From the NCBI RefSeq assembly GCF_002855515.1, contig NZ_PKRP01000002.1, forward strand, positions 682,001-746,000: DNA of 64,000 nt. The letters run 5' to 3'. The DNA is from Rhizobium sp. TH135. Lineage in GTDB: Bacteria; Pseudomonadota; Alphaproteobacteria; Rhizobiales; Rhizobiaceae. A model generated the notes under the pieces. The model was not told where the DNA came from, did no database searches, and saw only the letters and a program-made list of their open reading frames with translations. Both the position numbers and the translations under genes were made by a program. Each line of letters starts with the position of its first letter. Position 1 is the stretch's first letter. This document shows, piece after piece, positions 1 to 8,916 of this stretch.

Positions 1-692
1 GCGTCCCAGCCGTCGCCGGGCACGCCATAGATCTCGAAGGGCAAGCCCTCATCCTCGACAGACACTGTGACAGGCTGTTCAGCGAAGATGGACGCATCCC
101 CAAAGATGCGTTCGGTGCCGGAGACCGGCGGTAGCGTCACTGCAAGCTTGGTGTGGTCATGCTCTTCATGGTCGGGCAGCTCGGCTTCGGTCAGCAGGCC
201 GTAATGGTCGAAGAAGCGATCTGCGTCGACTTCTATGACCAGCGATACCCACTCATTGGTGCTCTGCCAGGATAGCGGGGGCACGGGAATATCGATGATG
301 AAGTTTCGGTCTCGGCTCGTGATTGAGGCCGTGAAAGCCATGCGCCCGGGATCGTCCAGCGGGAGGAACTGGATCGCTTTCATATGCGGATTGTTGGCAA
401 GGATTTGCCGGATTGTCCGGTTGAGCTCGGTCGGGGACAGCGTGTTGTCGTCTGCGATATCGTCTGCGAGCGCCAAAGCCAGATCCCGGTCCTGAAGAAC
501 CTTGTTCTTGATCTGGGACTTCACATGCAGCAGGCGATCCAGCACCGTATGTTCGATCCGGCCCCGTTCGCTCAGCGCGGTTTGCCGATCGATCATCAGC
601 CCAACCGACACGATCAGGACACTCAGCAAGGCGCCGCCGATCAGCCAGAGCATGCCGTTGCCCCATCTGCTCTCGGCCCGCGGGTCCTTCAT
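1..692 (-). CDS. Membrane-anchored sensor protein, 3' end beyond the window
   Basis: About 230 codons lie in the window and the frame runs off the left edge without a stop. A short charged N-terminus is followed by one hydrophobic helix at about residues 14-32 and then a soluble, presumably periplasmic region that begins with a long amphipathic helix (around VLDRLLHVKSQIKNKV). This layout is typical of CHASE/PDC-type input domains of histidine kinases, cyclases or GGDEF proteins. The output domain is outside the window, so the signalling class cannot be given. ATG at 692 is used. An in-frame TTG at 704 is better placed behind an AGGGGA motif and may be the true start. No stop or frameshift is seen inside the visible part. 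Confidence 0.7.
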   Translation of the reverse strand, partial: MKDPRAESRWGNGMLWLIGGALLSVLIVSVGLMIDRQTALSERGRIEHTVLDRLLHVKSQIKNKVLQDRDLALALADDIADDNTLSPTELNRTIRQILANNPHMKAIQFLPLDDPGRMAFTASITSRDRNFIIDIPVPPLSWQSTNEWVSLVIEVDADRFFDHYGLLTEAELPDHEEHDHTKLAVTLPPVSGTERIFGDASIFAEQPVTVSVEDEGLPFEIYGVPGDGWD

Positions 693-1010
693 CAATTTAC
701 GCAAGTCTAGGTTTCCCCTGATCCCAACTGCGCTAAGTCTATGGTGTGGCGGTTAATTTAGGATTTCGGTAGACGCGAGCTTTTTCCCCTCCCTGTACTT
801 TGTCGATCGCCTTGGCATTTCTTCCGATCATGCCTTCACAGAGCTTAAACCGAACATTCCCCCAAGGATAACCGACTGATGGCGCTTGATCCCGGCTGCC
901 ATTCGGGTCCACAATCCCCTTGAAAAGTCACTATCACGGGCGAATTCCGCCACATTCGGGAGGCTATTTTGCAGTCGTTTTCAGCATCGATTTGGTCGAA
1001 GGTGGTTCGC
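693..1010. other. Intergenic region between divergent genes
   Basis: This 318-base gap separates the leftward sensor gene from the rightward DUF1344 gene, so it must hold both promoters. No convincing -35/-10 pair, operator or RNA structure was recognised, and no reading frame in it looks coding. Confidence 0.5.
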
Positions 1011-1271
1011 ATGCGTGTCGTGATATCCCTGCTTCTTGCCACGGCAAGCTTCCTTTCCCCCGTCGCTGTGCTCGCTGGCAGCGCCGATGTCGAGTCGACG
1101 ATCCGTGACGTGAATGTCGATGGAATGAGCCTCGTCCTCGAGGACGGCAAGACCTATGCGGTTCCGGCGGAGTTCAACTTCGAAGGGTTGGAGCCCGGCC
1201 AGAAGGTCATCGTGTTCTACACGGAAGTAGACGGCAAGCGCGTCGTCGACGATCTGGAAGTCCTGCAGTAA
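1011..1271 (+). CDS. DUF1344 family small exported protein
   Basis: The 86-residue product has a clear Sec signal peptide (MRVVISLLLATASFLSPVA, cleavage near VLAG) followed by a compact acidic domain of about 60 residues with alternating beta strands, matching DUF1344 proteins common in rhizobia. The role of this family is unknown. The start at 1011 is chosen over an in-frame ATG at 969 because it has an AAGGTGG ribosome site five bases upstream and opens directly with the signal peptide. It converges with the phosphatase gene downstream. Confidence 0.8.
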   Translation: MRVVISLLLATASFLSPVAVLAGSADVESTIRDVNVDGMSLVLEDGKTYAVPAEFNFEGLEPGQKVIVFYTEVDGKRVVDDLEVLQ

Positions 1272-1282
1272 TGCAGGCAGAG

Positions 1283-1303
1283 GGCCGCCTCAACAGAGCG
1301 GCC
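1283..1303. terminator. Hairpin between convergent genes
   Basis: GGCCGC and GCGGCC arms flank a nine-base loop in the 43-base gap between the convergent DUF1344 and phosphatase genes. There is no run of T on either strand, so intrinsic termination is only possible, not shown. Confidence 0.35.
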
Positions 1304-1314
1304 GAGATCGGCGA

Positions 1315-1905
1315 TCAGAGCCAGCCGATGGTCTTCTGATCGCGGTCGATCTTCAATATCCGGTCCTGCGGGATGTTCATTTCGCAGGCCTCGTCCTCGC
1401 TGACATCGCCGATCAGGCGGAAGCAACTGCGGATGACGCCACCATGGCTAACGCAGACGGTGGGGCGCTCCACCGATTTCAGCCAGGCACCAATCCTCCA
1501 CGACAGGATCTCATAGCTTTCCGCATCGTCGCCGGGAGGAATGAAACCCCATTTCTGCCGGGCCCGTTCGGCAACGCGCTCGGGCGACACCTCGGCCAGT
1601 TCAGGCAGCGTCGATCCTTCCCAGGCGCCGAAGGAAAGTTCCTTCAGCCGGTCGTCGAGCCGGTATTCGCCAGGGGCCAAGCCCATGGCGGTGCGCGCGC
1701 GTTCCATCGTGTCGCGGGTGCGTCCGAGTGGCGAACTCACAAAATCAAAATCCCCGGCATGGCTTCCGAGGATTTGCGCGAGCTTGCGCCCGTTTTCGGA
1801 CGCCTGCTGGCGGCCGATATCGTTGAGGCCGATGTCCTTCTGCCCCTGCATGCGGCCTTCGGCATTCCAGTCGGTCTGGCCGTGACGGATCATGTAGATG
1901 AGCAC
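1315..1905 (-). CDS. Histidine phosphatase family protein
   Basis: The 196-residue protein opens with the phosphohistidine signature IRHGQTDWN (residues 7-15), which carries the catalytic RHG. The second catalytic histidine lies in VCVSHGGVIR near residue 150, and the acidic proton donor probably lies in the LSFGAWEG region. This is the fold of phosphoglycerate mutase-like and alpha-ribazole phosphatase-like enzymes. The substrate cannot be read from the sequence. It lies 16 bases after fabI on the same strand and is probably transcribed with it. Confidence 0.93.
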   Translation of the reverse strand: MLIYMIRHGQTDWNAEGRMQGQKDIGLNDIGRQQASENGRKLAQILGSHAGDFDFVSSPLGRTRDTMERARTAMGLAPGEYRLDDRLKELSFGAWEGSTLPELAEVSPERVAERARQKWGFIPPGDDAESYEILSWRIGAWLKSVERPTVCVSHGGVIRSCFRLIGDVSEDEACEMNIPQDRILKIDRDQKTIGWL

Positions 1906-1921
1906 GGCGCAGTCTCCGATG

Positions 1922-2740
1922 TCAGTCCTTGCCGAGCACGATGTCGGGCGCGTCGACCGACTTCATGCCAACCGTGTGATAGCCGCAGTCGACGTGGTGC
2001 ACTTCGCCGGAAACCCCGGTCGAAAGATCGGACAGGAGATACATGCCCGACTTGCCCACCTCGTCGGTGGTGACGTTGCGCTTCAGCGGCGAGTGATACT
2101 CGTTCCACTTCAGAATATAGCGGAAGTCGCCGATGCCGGAGGCCGCAAGCGTCTTGATCGGGCCGGCCGAGATCGCGTTGACGCGAATGCCGCGCCCGCC
2201 CATGTCGACGGCGAGATAGCGTACGGACGCTTCGAGTGCGGCCTTCGCCACACCCATGACGTTGTAGTGCGGCATGACCTTCTCGGCGCCGTAATAGGTG
2301 AGCGTCAGAAGCGAGCCGCCATCGTTCATGATCTTTTCGGCGCGGGCTGCAACGGCGGTGAACGAGTAGACGGAGATGTCCATCGTCCGGGTGAAGTTGT
2401 CACGGCTCGTTTCGATATAACGGCCGGTTAGCTCGTCCTTGTCGGAGAAGGCGATCGCATGCACGACGAAGTCGATCTTGCCCCAATGCGCTTCGATATT
2501 GGTGAAGACGGCATCGATGCTGTCGAGATTGGTCACGTCGCAATCGCCGGCAAGGAAGGCGTCCAGTTCTTGGGCCAGCGGCTCGACACGCTTCTTCAGC
2601 GCGTCACCCTGCCAGGTCAGCGCGATCTCGGCACCCTGGTCGCGACAGGCCTTCGCGATACCCCACGCGATCGAGCGATTGTTGGCGACACCCATGATGA
2701 CGCCGCGCTTGCCTGCCATAAGGCCGGAACCTTGAACCAT
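1922..2740 (-). CDS. fabI: Enoyl-[acyl-carrier-protein] reductase (NADH)
   Basis: FabI carries out the last reduction of each fatty acid elongation cycle, turning trans-2-enoyl-ACP into acyl-ACP with NADH in the cytoplasm. The 272-residue protein shows the FabI-type short-chain dehydrogenase pattern: a nucleotide-binding start GVANNRSIAWGIAK near residue 17, and the active-site segment TYYGAEKVMPHYNVMGVAK carrying the two tyrosines and the lysine that distinguish FabI from FabG. It lies upstream of the histidine phosphatase and downstream of the J-domain gene, all leftward. ATG at 2740 is used. MAGKRG at residue 8 is an alternative start. Confidence 0.97.
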   Translation of the reverse strand: MVQGSGLMAGKRGVIMGVANNRSIAWGIAKACRDQGAEIALTWQGDALKKRVEPLAQELDAFLAGDCDVTNLDSIDAVFTNIEAHWGKIDFVVHAIAFSDKDELTGRYIETSRDNFTRTMDISVYSFTAVAARAEKIMNDGGSLLTLTYYGAEKVMPHYNVMGVAKAALEASVRYLAVDMGGRGIRVNAISAGPIKTLAASGIGDFRYILKWNEYHSPLKRNVTTDEVGKSGMYLLSDLSTGVSGEVHHVDCGYHTVGMKSVDAPDIVLGKD

Positions 2741-2909
2741 ATCGGGACCCTTTGATGCTTTCTGTGGAATTGCCTATGGCACAGGCCGTTCCGGCGTTCA
2801 AGATTGCAGCCCGACATCCGTCGATCGGTCCCTCGACAATCGCCGCCTTCGTCAGAAATCCTTCATATGTCAGGCAAAAACGCACCAAAGGTAGGCTAGG
2901 GGAGACCGT

Positions 2910-4190
2910 TTAGATGTAAAGACCCTCGCGCATAAGGCGCATGAGGTCAGTCACCTTCTCGTCCGGCTTTTCCCACAGCATGACGCGCAGCTCGACGACG
3001 AGCGCACCGCGTCCGCCCTCGCCATTGGGCAGGCCGAGGTCGTCGATGCGGATCACCTGGTCGGAATTCGACCAGGCCGGCACCGTCACGGGAACCATGG
3101 TTCCATCAGGGCCCTCCACCTGGCTTTCGCAGCCAAGCACGGCATTTTCGAGTGTGATCGGCAACACCGTGCGGATGTCGAACTGGTCGACGAGGAAGCG
3201 CTCTGCCTTCAGAACCTTGATGGTGACGGCCACATCGCCGCGCTGCAGGCCCTGGAACTTGAGACCCTGGTTCTTCAGGCGCACGACATGACCCTCGGTC
3301 ACGCCGTCGAGCGGCACGCGCACTTCGCGGCCGTCATTGAGCGTGATCGATACGGATTTCTGTTCGAGCAGGTCAGCAATCGCGACAACGGCATCAGCAA
3401 AGATGTCGGGTGCCTTTTCCGGCAGCGGCGGCGGAGCACCGCGCAGGCGCCGGACGAAAGAGCTCAAAAGTTCGATTGGCGCGAGCAGGGGAGAGGCTGC
3501 CGGCTTGAGCGGCATTCCCTCGGAAAGCTCTGCCGCTTCCTGTTCACGACGCAGGTTCTCGGCGGCGGCCGCCGCTTCCGGGCTGTCGCCAAAAATGCGG
3601 GAGACGGTTTCCTCGGGGCCGGATGCAGTGCCGCCAACGGAAGCGCTCGGACCGGCGGTCGAGCCACCTGTTGCCCCGGAAGCCGTGCCCGCAGCCTTGT
3701 CGGCACCGCTTGTGGAGGCTCCGGAAGCTGTCGCGTCCGCGGTCTCTTCCTTCATACCGGCCTGGGCTTGTGCCTTGGCCTTCGCTTCGGCGGCCTGTTC
3801 CTTCGCCGCCTTCATTTTGGCAGCCTGGGCGGCATCGGCCTTAGCCTTCTCGGCCTCGGCGCGCGCAAGTTCCTCCAGCACGCGTTCGGCATTGGCCTTG
3901 GCCTGCTTGGCCTTCTCGGCTGCCTCGCGCGCCGACTGGCGCTGCTGCATGATCGTCTGCTCGCGTTCCAAGGCTTCCACCTTCATGCGTTGTTGATCAT
4001 ACCGGCTGCGTTTGGCCGGATCCTTCAGCACTTCATAGGCCCGGCCGATCTCGGCAAAGCGATTGTTCGCCAGCGGATCGTCCCGGTTCTGGTCCGGATG
4101 CACGGATTTCGCTTTCGTGCGCCATGCAGCCTTGATTTCGTCCGCGCCCGCATCACGCTTCACGCCGAGGATCGAGTAGAAATCACGCAT
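2910..4190 (-). CDS. J-domain co-chaperone, DnaJ/CbpA-like without zinc domain
   Basis: The N-terminal 70 residues form a J-domain with the HPD signature (VHPDQNRDD), the Hsp70-stimulating motif. Residues 70-200 are an alanine/lysine/glutamate-rich segment, very likely coiled coil, then a Gly/Ser/Ala-rich linker. The C-terminal 160 residues match the DnaJ C-terminal substrate-binding domain. No CxxCxGxG repeats are present, so this is a class II, CbpA-like protein rather than DnaJ itself. The start MRDFYSIL at 4190 is preferred because the J-domain begins there; GTG and TTG codons a few positions upstream are alternatives. Confidence 0.9.
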   Translation of the reverse strand: MRDFYSILGVKRDAGADEIKAAWRTKAKSVHPDQNRDDPLANNRFAEIGRAYEVLKDPAKRSRYDQQRMKVEALEREQTIMQQRQSAREAAEKAKQAKANAERVLEELARAEAEKAKADAAQAAKMKAAKEQAAEAKAKAQAQAGMKEETADATASGASTSGADKAAGTASGATGGSTAGPSASVGGTASGPEETVSRIFGDSPEAAAAAENLRREQEAAELSEGMPLKPAASPLLAPIELLSSFVRRLRGAPPPLPEKAPDIFADAVVAIADLLEQKSVSITLNDGREVRVPLDGVTEGHVVRLKNQGLKFQGLQRGDVAVTIKVLKAERFLVDQFDIRTVLPITLENAVLGCESQVEGPDGTMVPVTVPAWSNSDQVIRIDDLGLPNGEGGRGALVVELRVMLWEKPDEKVTDLMRLMREGLYI

Positions 4191-4413
4191 CGAGGACACC
4201 AACACACCTCAGGCGGCAAGGCCCGATCATGGCGCCTTGTCCGCGAACTCTCATGCCGTCCCCTCTGATACATGCGGGTCCGGTCGCTACAGTTGGGAGA
4301 AAGCCTCGCACGCGAGTGCTAATCGAAGGTTACGCTGCGTGAGGGCAGGGAGGCCTATTTCTTCGGGTTTGCTTAAGCAATTCTTTCGAATGCGACCGAA
4401 ATCGCTCCGCCGT

Positions 4414-4824
4414 TTACGATTGACGGTCGAAGCTCATCAGCTGCCAGCTTCCGGAGCCTGCTGTGCAGGTCTTGCCGGAGAAATAGGCGATGCCTTCGTA
4501 GGAGTGGCGCGTGGTCGAGAAGTTGCGGCAGATCACGCCATCGCCTTTCTCTTCCTGAATGGCGGTCACCACGCCAGCGCTGCCCGTAGTCGCGTTCGCC
4601 CAGGGAAGCGGCTTGCCTTCGGTCTTGGAAAGATCCGCCGACGACACGGCGCTCTGCACCGTCAATTCGTCGGAATGGCTCGTTCCATTGCCCTTCTTGG
4701 CAACGGTAGAGGTGGAGATCGAGCTGTCGACGGTGTCCGAACCGAACAGGTCCATGCTGCTGCCAAAGCATCCGCTGAGCGGAAGTGTCGCAGTGATGAT
4801 GAGCAAGATCGAGCTTCTACGCAT
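4414..4824 (-). CDS. Small lipoprotein, RT0821/surface-antigen type
   Basis: The 136-residue product starts with [19 protein letters not shown], a lipoprotein signal with lipobox LSGC, so it should be lipidated and membrane-anchored. The C-terminal half ([19 protein letters not shown] and a following cysteine) resembles the C-terminal domain of rickettsial/rhizobial 17-kDa surface antigen proteins, although no glycine-zipper segment is present. Start 4824 is chosen because it opens the signal peptide; the frame is open 44 codons further upstream. It diverges from pdxH across 110 bases. Confidence 0.78.
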   Translation of the reverse strand: MRRSSILLIITATLPLSGCFGSSMDLFGSDTVDSSISTSTVAKKGNGTSHSDELTVQSAVSSADLSKTEGKPLPWANATTGSAGVVTAIQEEKGDGVICRNFSTTRHSYEGIAYFSGKTCTAGSGSWQLMSFDRQS

Positions 4825-4934
4825 GCACCAACCCTTTGTACGCTCGACCGACTTTGCTATGTCTTTCAAGGGGCCTACGATCCAGTGCTTCGTCATCGGC
4901 GGCCAATATGCATATCGGGAGCATTTTACACAAT

Positions 4935-5549
4935 ATGTCAGATATCGGGTTAACAACTGGTGACTTCACGGAAGAGAGCGAACCCTTTGCCCTCTTCGCC
5001 ACCTGGCTGAAGGACGCCGAAGCCTCGGAGATCAACGATCCCAATGCGGTGGCGCTCGCCACCGTGGATGCGGATGGTCTACCGAATGTGCGTATGGTGC
5101 TTCTCAAGGGCTTCGATGTCAGAGGCTTTGTGTTCTACACGAATTTCGAGAGCCAGAAGGGACAGGAAATTCTCGGCCAGAAAAAGGCGGCAATGTGTTT
5201 TCATTGGAAATCGCTGCGCCGCCAGATCCGCCTGAGGGGGGAGGTCGAAGTCGTATCCGACGCGGAAGCGAACGAGTATTACGAGTCGCGCCCGCTCGGC
5301 AGCCGCATCGGTGCCTGGGCGTCGAAACAGTCCCGTCCACTCGAGGGCCGCTTCGCTCTGGAAAAGGCAGTTGCGGAATACACCGCGAAATACGCGCTCG
5401 GAAATGTGCCGCGCCCACCCCATTGGTCGGGCTTCCGCATCATTCCAAGCTCGATCGAGTTCTGGCACGACCGCAAGTTCCGCCTGCACGATCGCATCGA
5501 GTTTCGACGTGATGGCGACGGCTGGTCGAAGGTCCGCATGTACCCTTGA
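4935..5549 (+). CDS. pdxH: Pyridoxamine 5'-phosphate oxidase
   Basis: PdxH is an FMN enzyme that oxidises pyridoxine/pyridoxamine 5'-phosphate to pyridoxal 5'-phosphate. The 204-residue length is normal. Visible family features are [19 protein letters not shown] (FMN binding), the QIRLRGEVE strand, [14 protein letters not shown], and the C-terminal segment [12 protein letters not shown] ending in VRMYP. The start [11 protein letters not shown] at 4935 is preferred over ATG at 4836, whose extra 33 residues are low-complexity and overlap the promoter of the divergent lipoprotein gene. Confidence 0.97.
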   Translation: MSDIGLTTGDFTEESEPFALFATWLKDAEASEINDPNAVALATVDADGLPNVRMVLLKGFDVRGFVFYTNFESQKGQEILGQKKAAMCFHWKSLRRQIRLRGEVEVVSDAEANEYYESRPLGSRIGAWASKQSRPLEGRFALEKAVAEYTAKYALGNVPRPPHWSGFRIIPSSIEFWHDRKFRLHDRIEFRRDGDGWSKVRMYP

Positions 5550-5564
5550 GGCGAGGGGAGGGGG

Positions 5565-6662
5565 TCAGCCGCCGGCGAGTTTCGACGGCAGCCCCGATGC
5601 CAGAGCCTCGACGTAACGACCCTTCTGGTAGAGCCCGTTGAGCGAGATCCGCGGCAGGAGCTGCGGGCTCGCCATCGAGGCCGGCGTCAAAGTGCCCGGG
5701 CGGGTTGTCACCGAGAGCTTGAAACCCGCCCAGTCGGCATAGCCGGCGGTCCGCACCGTTGCACTGCGGGCATCACCATAGGGATAGGCAAAGGTCACCG
5801 GTCGCTCTCCGGTGATCGCCCCCACATATTCGGCGCTTGCGTTGAATTCGGACAGAAGCTCGGTATCGGTCAGTTGGGCAAGGCCCCGGTGGCTCACGGT
5901 ATGGGCGCCGTAGGAGACGAGTGGGTGACTGGCAAGTGCCGCGAGCTCCTGCCCGTCCATCACAGCTTCGGCGACGAGGGCATGCGGATTGATCCCCGCA
6001 GCATTGGCTGCCGCGTCAAGCTGCGCCACGCCCTTCGCCTCATCGCCCGCCATCAGCGCACGCGCGACGGCATCGAAAGCGGCTGACTTTGCACTCGCCG
6101 TACCACAATCGAGGTCGATGCGGCCCGCCGGCAGGCAGAGCGCCACGCGAGACTTTGCCGCAATCAGCGCCTCTGCCGTGTCCCACCACATCGTGTGGCT
6201 GCGCTCCGAAAGCCCCTTGCAGACAAAGATGGTGAAAGGAACGCCGTGGCGCTCGAAGACCGGCAGCGCATGATCGCGGTTGTCGCGAAAGCCATCGTCG
6301 AGGGTGAAGACAGCAAAGGGAGCCTCCCCCTCGGGGGCGGCAAGGGCTGCCGGTACATCTTGCAAACGCAAGAACCGATAGCCGCGTGCCGCGAGCGCCC
6401 GGATGGCGGAATCAAGAAACTCCGGTGTGATCGACAGATGCCGGTTCGGCTGGAAGGCGCCCGCCTCGTCCGGCCGGACATGATGCAGCGTGAAGATCAC
6501 GCCCCGCCCTTTGAGGCTACGACCAACGCCGAGCCGCGACATCAGAAAGGACGCCTCCAGCCCGGCGGTAATCACCGCCTGTTTCACCCGCTGTCCGATC
6601 CGTCCCGCCATTGCCCTGCCTGAAATACCATTGGTCACAATGGCCGGGAGGCTAGCCCTCAA
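5565..6662 (-). CDS. Polysaccharide deacetylase family protein (NodB homology)
   Basis: This 365-residue carbohydrate esterase family 4 protein has motif 1 FTLDDGFRDN (catalytic and metal-binding Asp pair), the metal-binding H-x3-H in GAHTVSHRGLA, and VTFAYPYGD. The N-terminal 60 residues before HHVRP lack an obvious signal peptide, so a cytoplasmic or membrane-associated location is likely. The substrate is probably an N-acetylated glycan precursor, but this is not shown. It converges with pdxH, leaving 15 bases. Confidence 0.9.
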   Translation of the reverse strand: MRASLPAIVTNGISGRAMAGRIGQRVKQAVITAGLEASFLMSRLGVGRSLKGRGVIFTLHHVRPDEAGAFQPNRHLSITPEFLDSAIRALAARGYRFLRLQDVPAALAAPEGEAPFAVFTLDDGFRDNRDHALPVFERHGVPFTIFVCKGLSERSHTMWWDTAEALIAAKSRVALCLPAGRIDLDCGTASAKSAAFDAVARALMAGDEAKGVAQLDAAANAAGINPHALVAEAVMDGQELAALASHPLVSYGAHTVSHRGLAQLTDTELLSEFNASAEYVGAITGERPVTFAYPYGDARSATVRTAGYADWAGFKLSVTTRPGTLTPASMASPQLLPRISLNGLYQKGRYVEALASGLPSKLAGG

Positions 6663-6695
6663 GTCCTTAAACTAGGTTCAACAGGTCGCCTCAAT

Positions 6696-8180
6696 TTATG
6701 CTGAAGGCGGCAAAACGCCCTCGGCAAGCCGGGTGGAGCGCCTGGCGAGCAGAACGGCCGGGACTGTCCACAGGACAGGGATGAGGAAGGTGACGGCAAA
6801 TGCGATGTTCGTCGTCTCGTTGGTCGAAGCCTCGGCCAGGCCAAGGCTGTTGCCGGCAAGTCCGGCAAAGGCTGCCCCGATCGCGAAACCTGCCGATTGC
6901 AGCGTCGGGATCAGGCCCGACGTCTTGTCACGCTCTCCAGCGGCACTTGCCTCCATCAGCATCTGGCTGAGGAATGCCCAGCTCGCGCCGAAGGCCGCGC
7001 CGACGACGATCTGCCCGGCAATCAGGAGCGCCAGAGACCCCTGATGAAAGCCGAGCGCCACGAGGATCATTCCGGCACATTGCAGAACGGGCCCTGCCTC
7101 GATGGCGCGCCGCCGGGCCGACCCCGCCCCGATATGGGCGATCAAGACGGCAACGAGGCTCCAGCTCATCGCCATCACAGCGCCGAGGCCGCCCGCCACC
7201 ATCGGACCGAAGCCGAAGCCGCGCTGCAGGCCAAAGACGAAGTAAACGCTGCTCGTTGCCTGGGCGACCGGCATCAGGAGGACCAGCCAGAGACCCGTGC
7301 CGACTGTGGAATTAAGACCAAAGGCGCTGTGCGGCATCAGGCTGGATGGGGAGAGGCGGTCCCTGATGACGCTGAAGCCGAGCAGGGCGAGACCCGCAAA
7401 GACCAGGGCTGCCGACATCAAGGCCTGCCCGACGATGCCGGAGTAAAGGACCATCAGCATGCCGAGCGAAAGCAGCACGAGCGGCGAGAGTGGCAGGCCC
7501 GATGCCTCGAGACCCTTTTCGCGTCTCGTCGCCGTGAAGGCGGCAAGCACGATGAAGATGAGACCGAAGGGGACATTGATCAGAAAAGCCATGCGCCAGG
7601 AAAAGCTCTCGGCCATCCAGCCGGCCGCAAACGGGCCCCCGAAGGAGGCGCAGGTCCAGACCAGGGCTTCGACCCCGAAGACCTTGGGCACCAGCCGGGC
7701 AGGAAAGAGCGCCGGGATCAACGCATAGCAGATCGCCGCCACGACGCCTTCGCCCAGCCCCTGTCCGACCCGGCCGACAAGCACCTGCTCCATAGACGTT
7801 GCCATGGCTGCAACCACCGTGCCAGCGATGAAGAGGAGGGTGGCCACGATCAGTACCCGCCGCGCACCGAAGCGCTGCTTCAGCTGGGCAGCCGTCACCC
7901 CGGCAACGATCGAACCGATCAGGTAAAGCGAGACCGACCAGGCGATCAGGTGCCCGCCGCCGATCTCCGCGATCGCGCTCGGCAAGACGGTCGAGACGAA
8001 GAAGCCGTTGAACGCAAAGAGCGCGACACCCATGCTCAGCATCAGGGTCGTGGCGAGATGGGCAGGCTGCAGCAGATCGAGCCAGCCTCCTTCGTCAACG
8101 GTCGCCGATTGGGCTTCCCCGGTGCTGTCCACGGCTGTTGCGGGCGTGACGGCGAGCCTCTCGGTCGGGGTATCGGTCAT
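6696..8180 (-). CDS. MFS efflux transporter under SoxR control
   Basis: The 494-residue protein is a major facilitator superfamily permease with a 40-residue soluble N-terminus and 12-14 hydrophobic segments. The loop between helices 2 and 3 carries the LKQRFGARRVLIVATLLF segment typical of the MFS motif-A region, and VGRVGQGLGEGVVAAICYA resembles drug:proton antiporters. The substrate is not determinable. The promoter at 8226-8256 has the long 19-base spacer and SoxR box typical of redox-activated promoters, so export of redox-cycling compounds is a reasonable inference. It is divergent from soxR. Confidence 0.9.
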   Translation of the reverse strand: MTDTPTERLAVTPATAVDSTGEAQSATVDEGGWLDLLQPAHLATTLMLSMGVALFAFNGFFVSTVLPSAIAEIGGGHLIAWSVSLYLIGSIVAGVTAAQLKQRFGARRVLIVATLLFIAGTVVAAMATSMEQVLVGRVGQGLGEGVVAAICYALIPALFPARLVPKVFGVEALVWTCASFGGPFAAGWMAESFSWRMAFLINVPFGLIFIVLAAFTATRREKGLEASGLPLSPLVLLSLGMLMVLYSGIVGQALMSAALVFAGLALLGFSVIRDRLSPSSLMPHSAFGLNSTVGTGLWLVLLMPVAQATSSVYFVFGLQRGFGFGPMVAGGLGAVMAMSWSLVAVLIAHIGAGSARRRAIEAGPVLQCAGMILVALGFHQGSLALLIAGQIVVGAAFGASWAFLSQMLMEASAAGERDKTSGLIPTLQSAGFAIGAAFAGLAGNSLGLAEASTNETTNIAFAVTFLIPVLWTVPAVLLARRSTRLAEGVLPPSA

Positions 8181-8225
8181 GAACGAACTCTCTCTGCGGG
8201 ATGCGATAGAATGCGATTTCCGACC

Positions 8226-8256
8226 ATGCTACAACCTCAACCGAAGTTGAGGTAAA
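8226..8256 (-). promoter_or_regulatory. SoxR-type promoter of the MFS gene with SoxR box
   Basis: On the minus strand a TTTACC -35 (8256-8251) and TAGCAT -10 (8231-8226) are separated by 19 bases, the overlong spacing activated by MerR-family proteins. Inside the spacer lies the perfect palindrome CCTCAACCGAAGTTGAGG (8235-8252), which has the CCTCAA/TTGAGG arms of the known SoxR operator. The box ends 7 bases before the soxR start, so SoxR may also limit its own synthesis. Confidence 0.88.
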
Positions 8257-8259
8257 GCC

Positions 8260-8703
8260 ATGGCGAGCCAAAAAATGCATCTGACCGTCGGAGACGTCGC
8301 CCGCCGCAGCGGACTGGCGGTCTCGGCCATCCATTTCTACGAGCGCAAGGGCCTGATCTCTGCCGATCGAACCGGTGGAAACCAGCGCCGCTATGGCCGC
8401 GATGTCCTGCGTCGTCTGGCCTTGATCCGCGCTGCGCAGGAGGTGGGGCTGCCGCTGTCGGAGGTCGCGGACGCCTTGTCGGCGCTTCCGGCAGGCCGCA
8501 CGCCAACGCCCGAAGACTGGCGCCGCATCGCAACGGGATGGGCCGAAAGGCTCGATGCCCGCATCCGTGTCCTCCAGCGCTTGCGCACCGATCTTGACGG
8601 CTGCATCGGCTGCGGCTGCCTGTCTCTTCAGCGCTGTCAGCTCGTCAATCCCGCAGACAGGCTGGCAGAAGAAGGCACAGGCGCGGTATCGCTTGCCCGC
8701 TGA
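8260..8703 (+). CDS. soxR: Redox-sensitive transcriptional activator SoxR
   Basis: The 147-residue MerR-family regulator has an N-terminal winged helix (LTVGDVARRSGLAVSAIHFYE), a dimerisation helix, and the iron-sulphur motif CIGCGCLSLQRC near residue 118. This matches the C-x2-C-x-C-x5-C [2Fe-2S] ligand set diagnostic of SoxR. Oxidation of the cluster by redox-active compounds switches it to an activator. No soxS is adjacent. As in most non-enteric bacteria the target appears to be a transporter gene, here the divergent MFS pump whose promoter carries the SoxR box. Confidence 0.97.
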   Translation: MASQKMHLTVGDVARRSGLAVSAIHFYERKGLISADRTGGNQRRYGRDVLRRLALIRAAQEVGLPLSEVADALSALPAGRTPTPEDWRRIATGWAERLDARIRVLQRLRTDLDGCIGCGCLSLQRCQLVNPADRLAEEGTGAVSLAR

Positions 8704-8916
8704 CGGCTTCGTGACCGCCACTGCGAGCATTCGCCCTGTGAATTAACCCTCCATTCACCATGATCGGGCGACCTTCTGTGGACTGATGGTTGCATTTGAT
8801 TCCGATCGGCTGATTGTCGCCCCATTCTTGCCATAGGGCCTCAACCACAAGACGGCGGGTCGATCGAATCGGACCAGTCTCTGTCATCATTGAAATCCGG
8901 CGGCATTGGAGTTTTC

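Noticed and set aside
6897..8255. Long rightward frame of 452 codons opposite the MFS gene
   Set aside because: It mirrors the third-codon GC bias of the transporter gene, its product is a highly charged mix without domain pattern, and it crosses the SoxR promoter.
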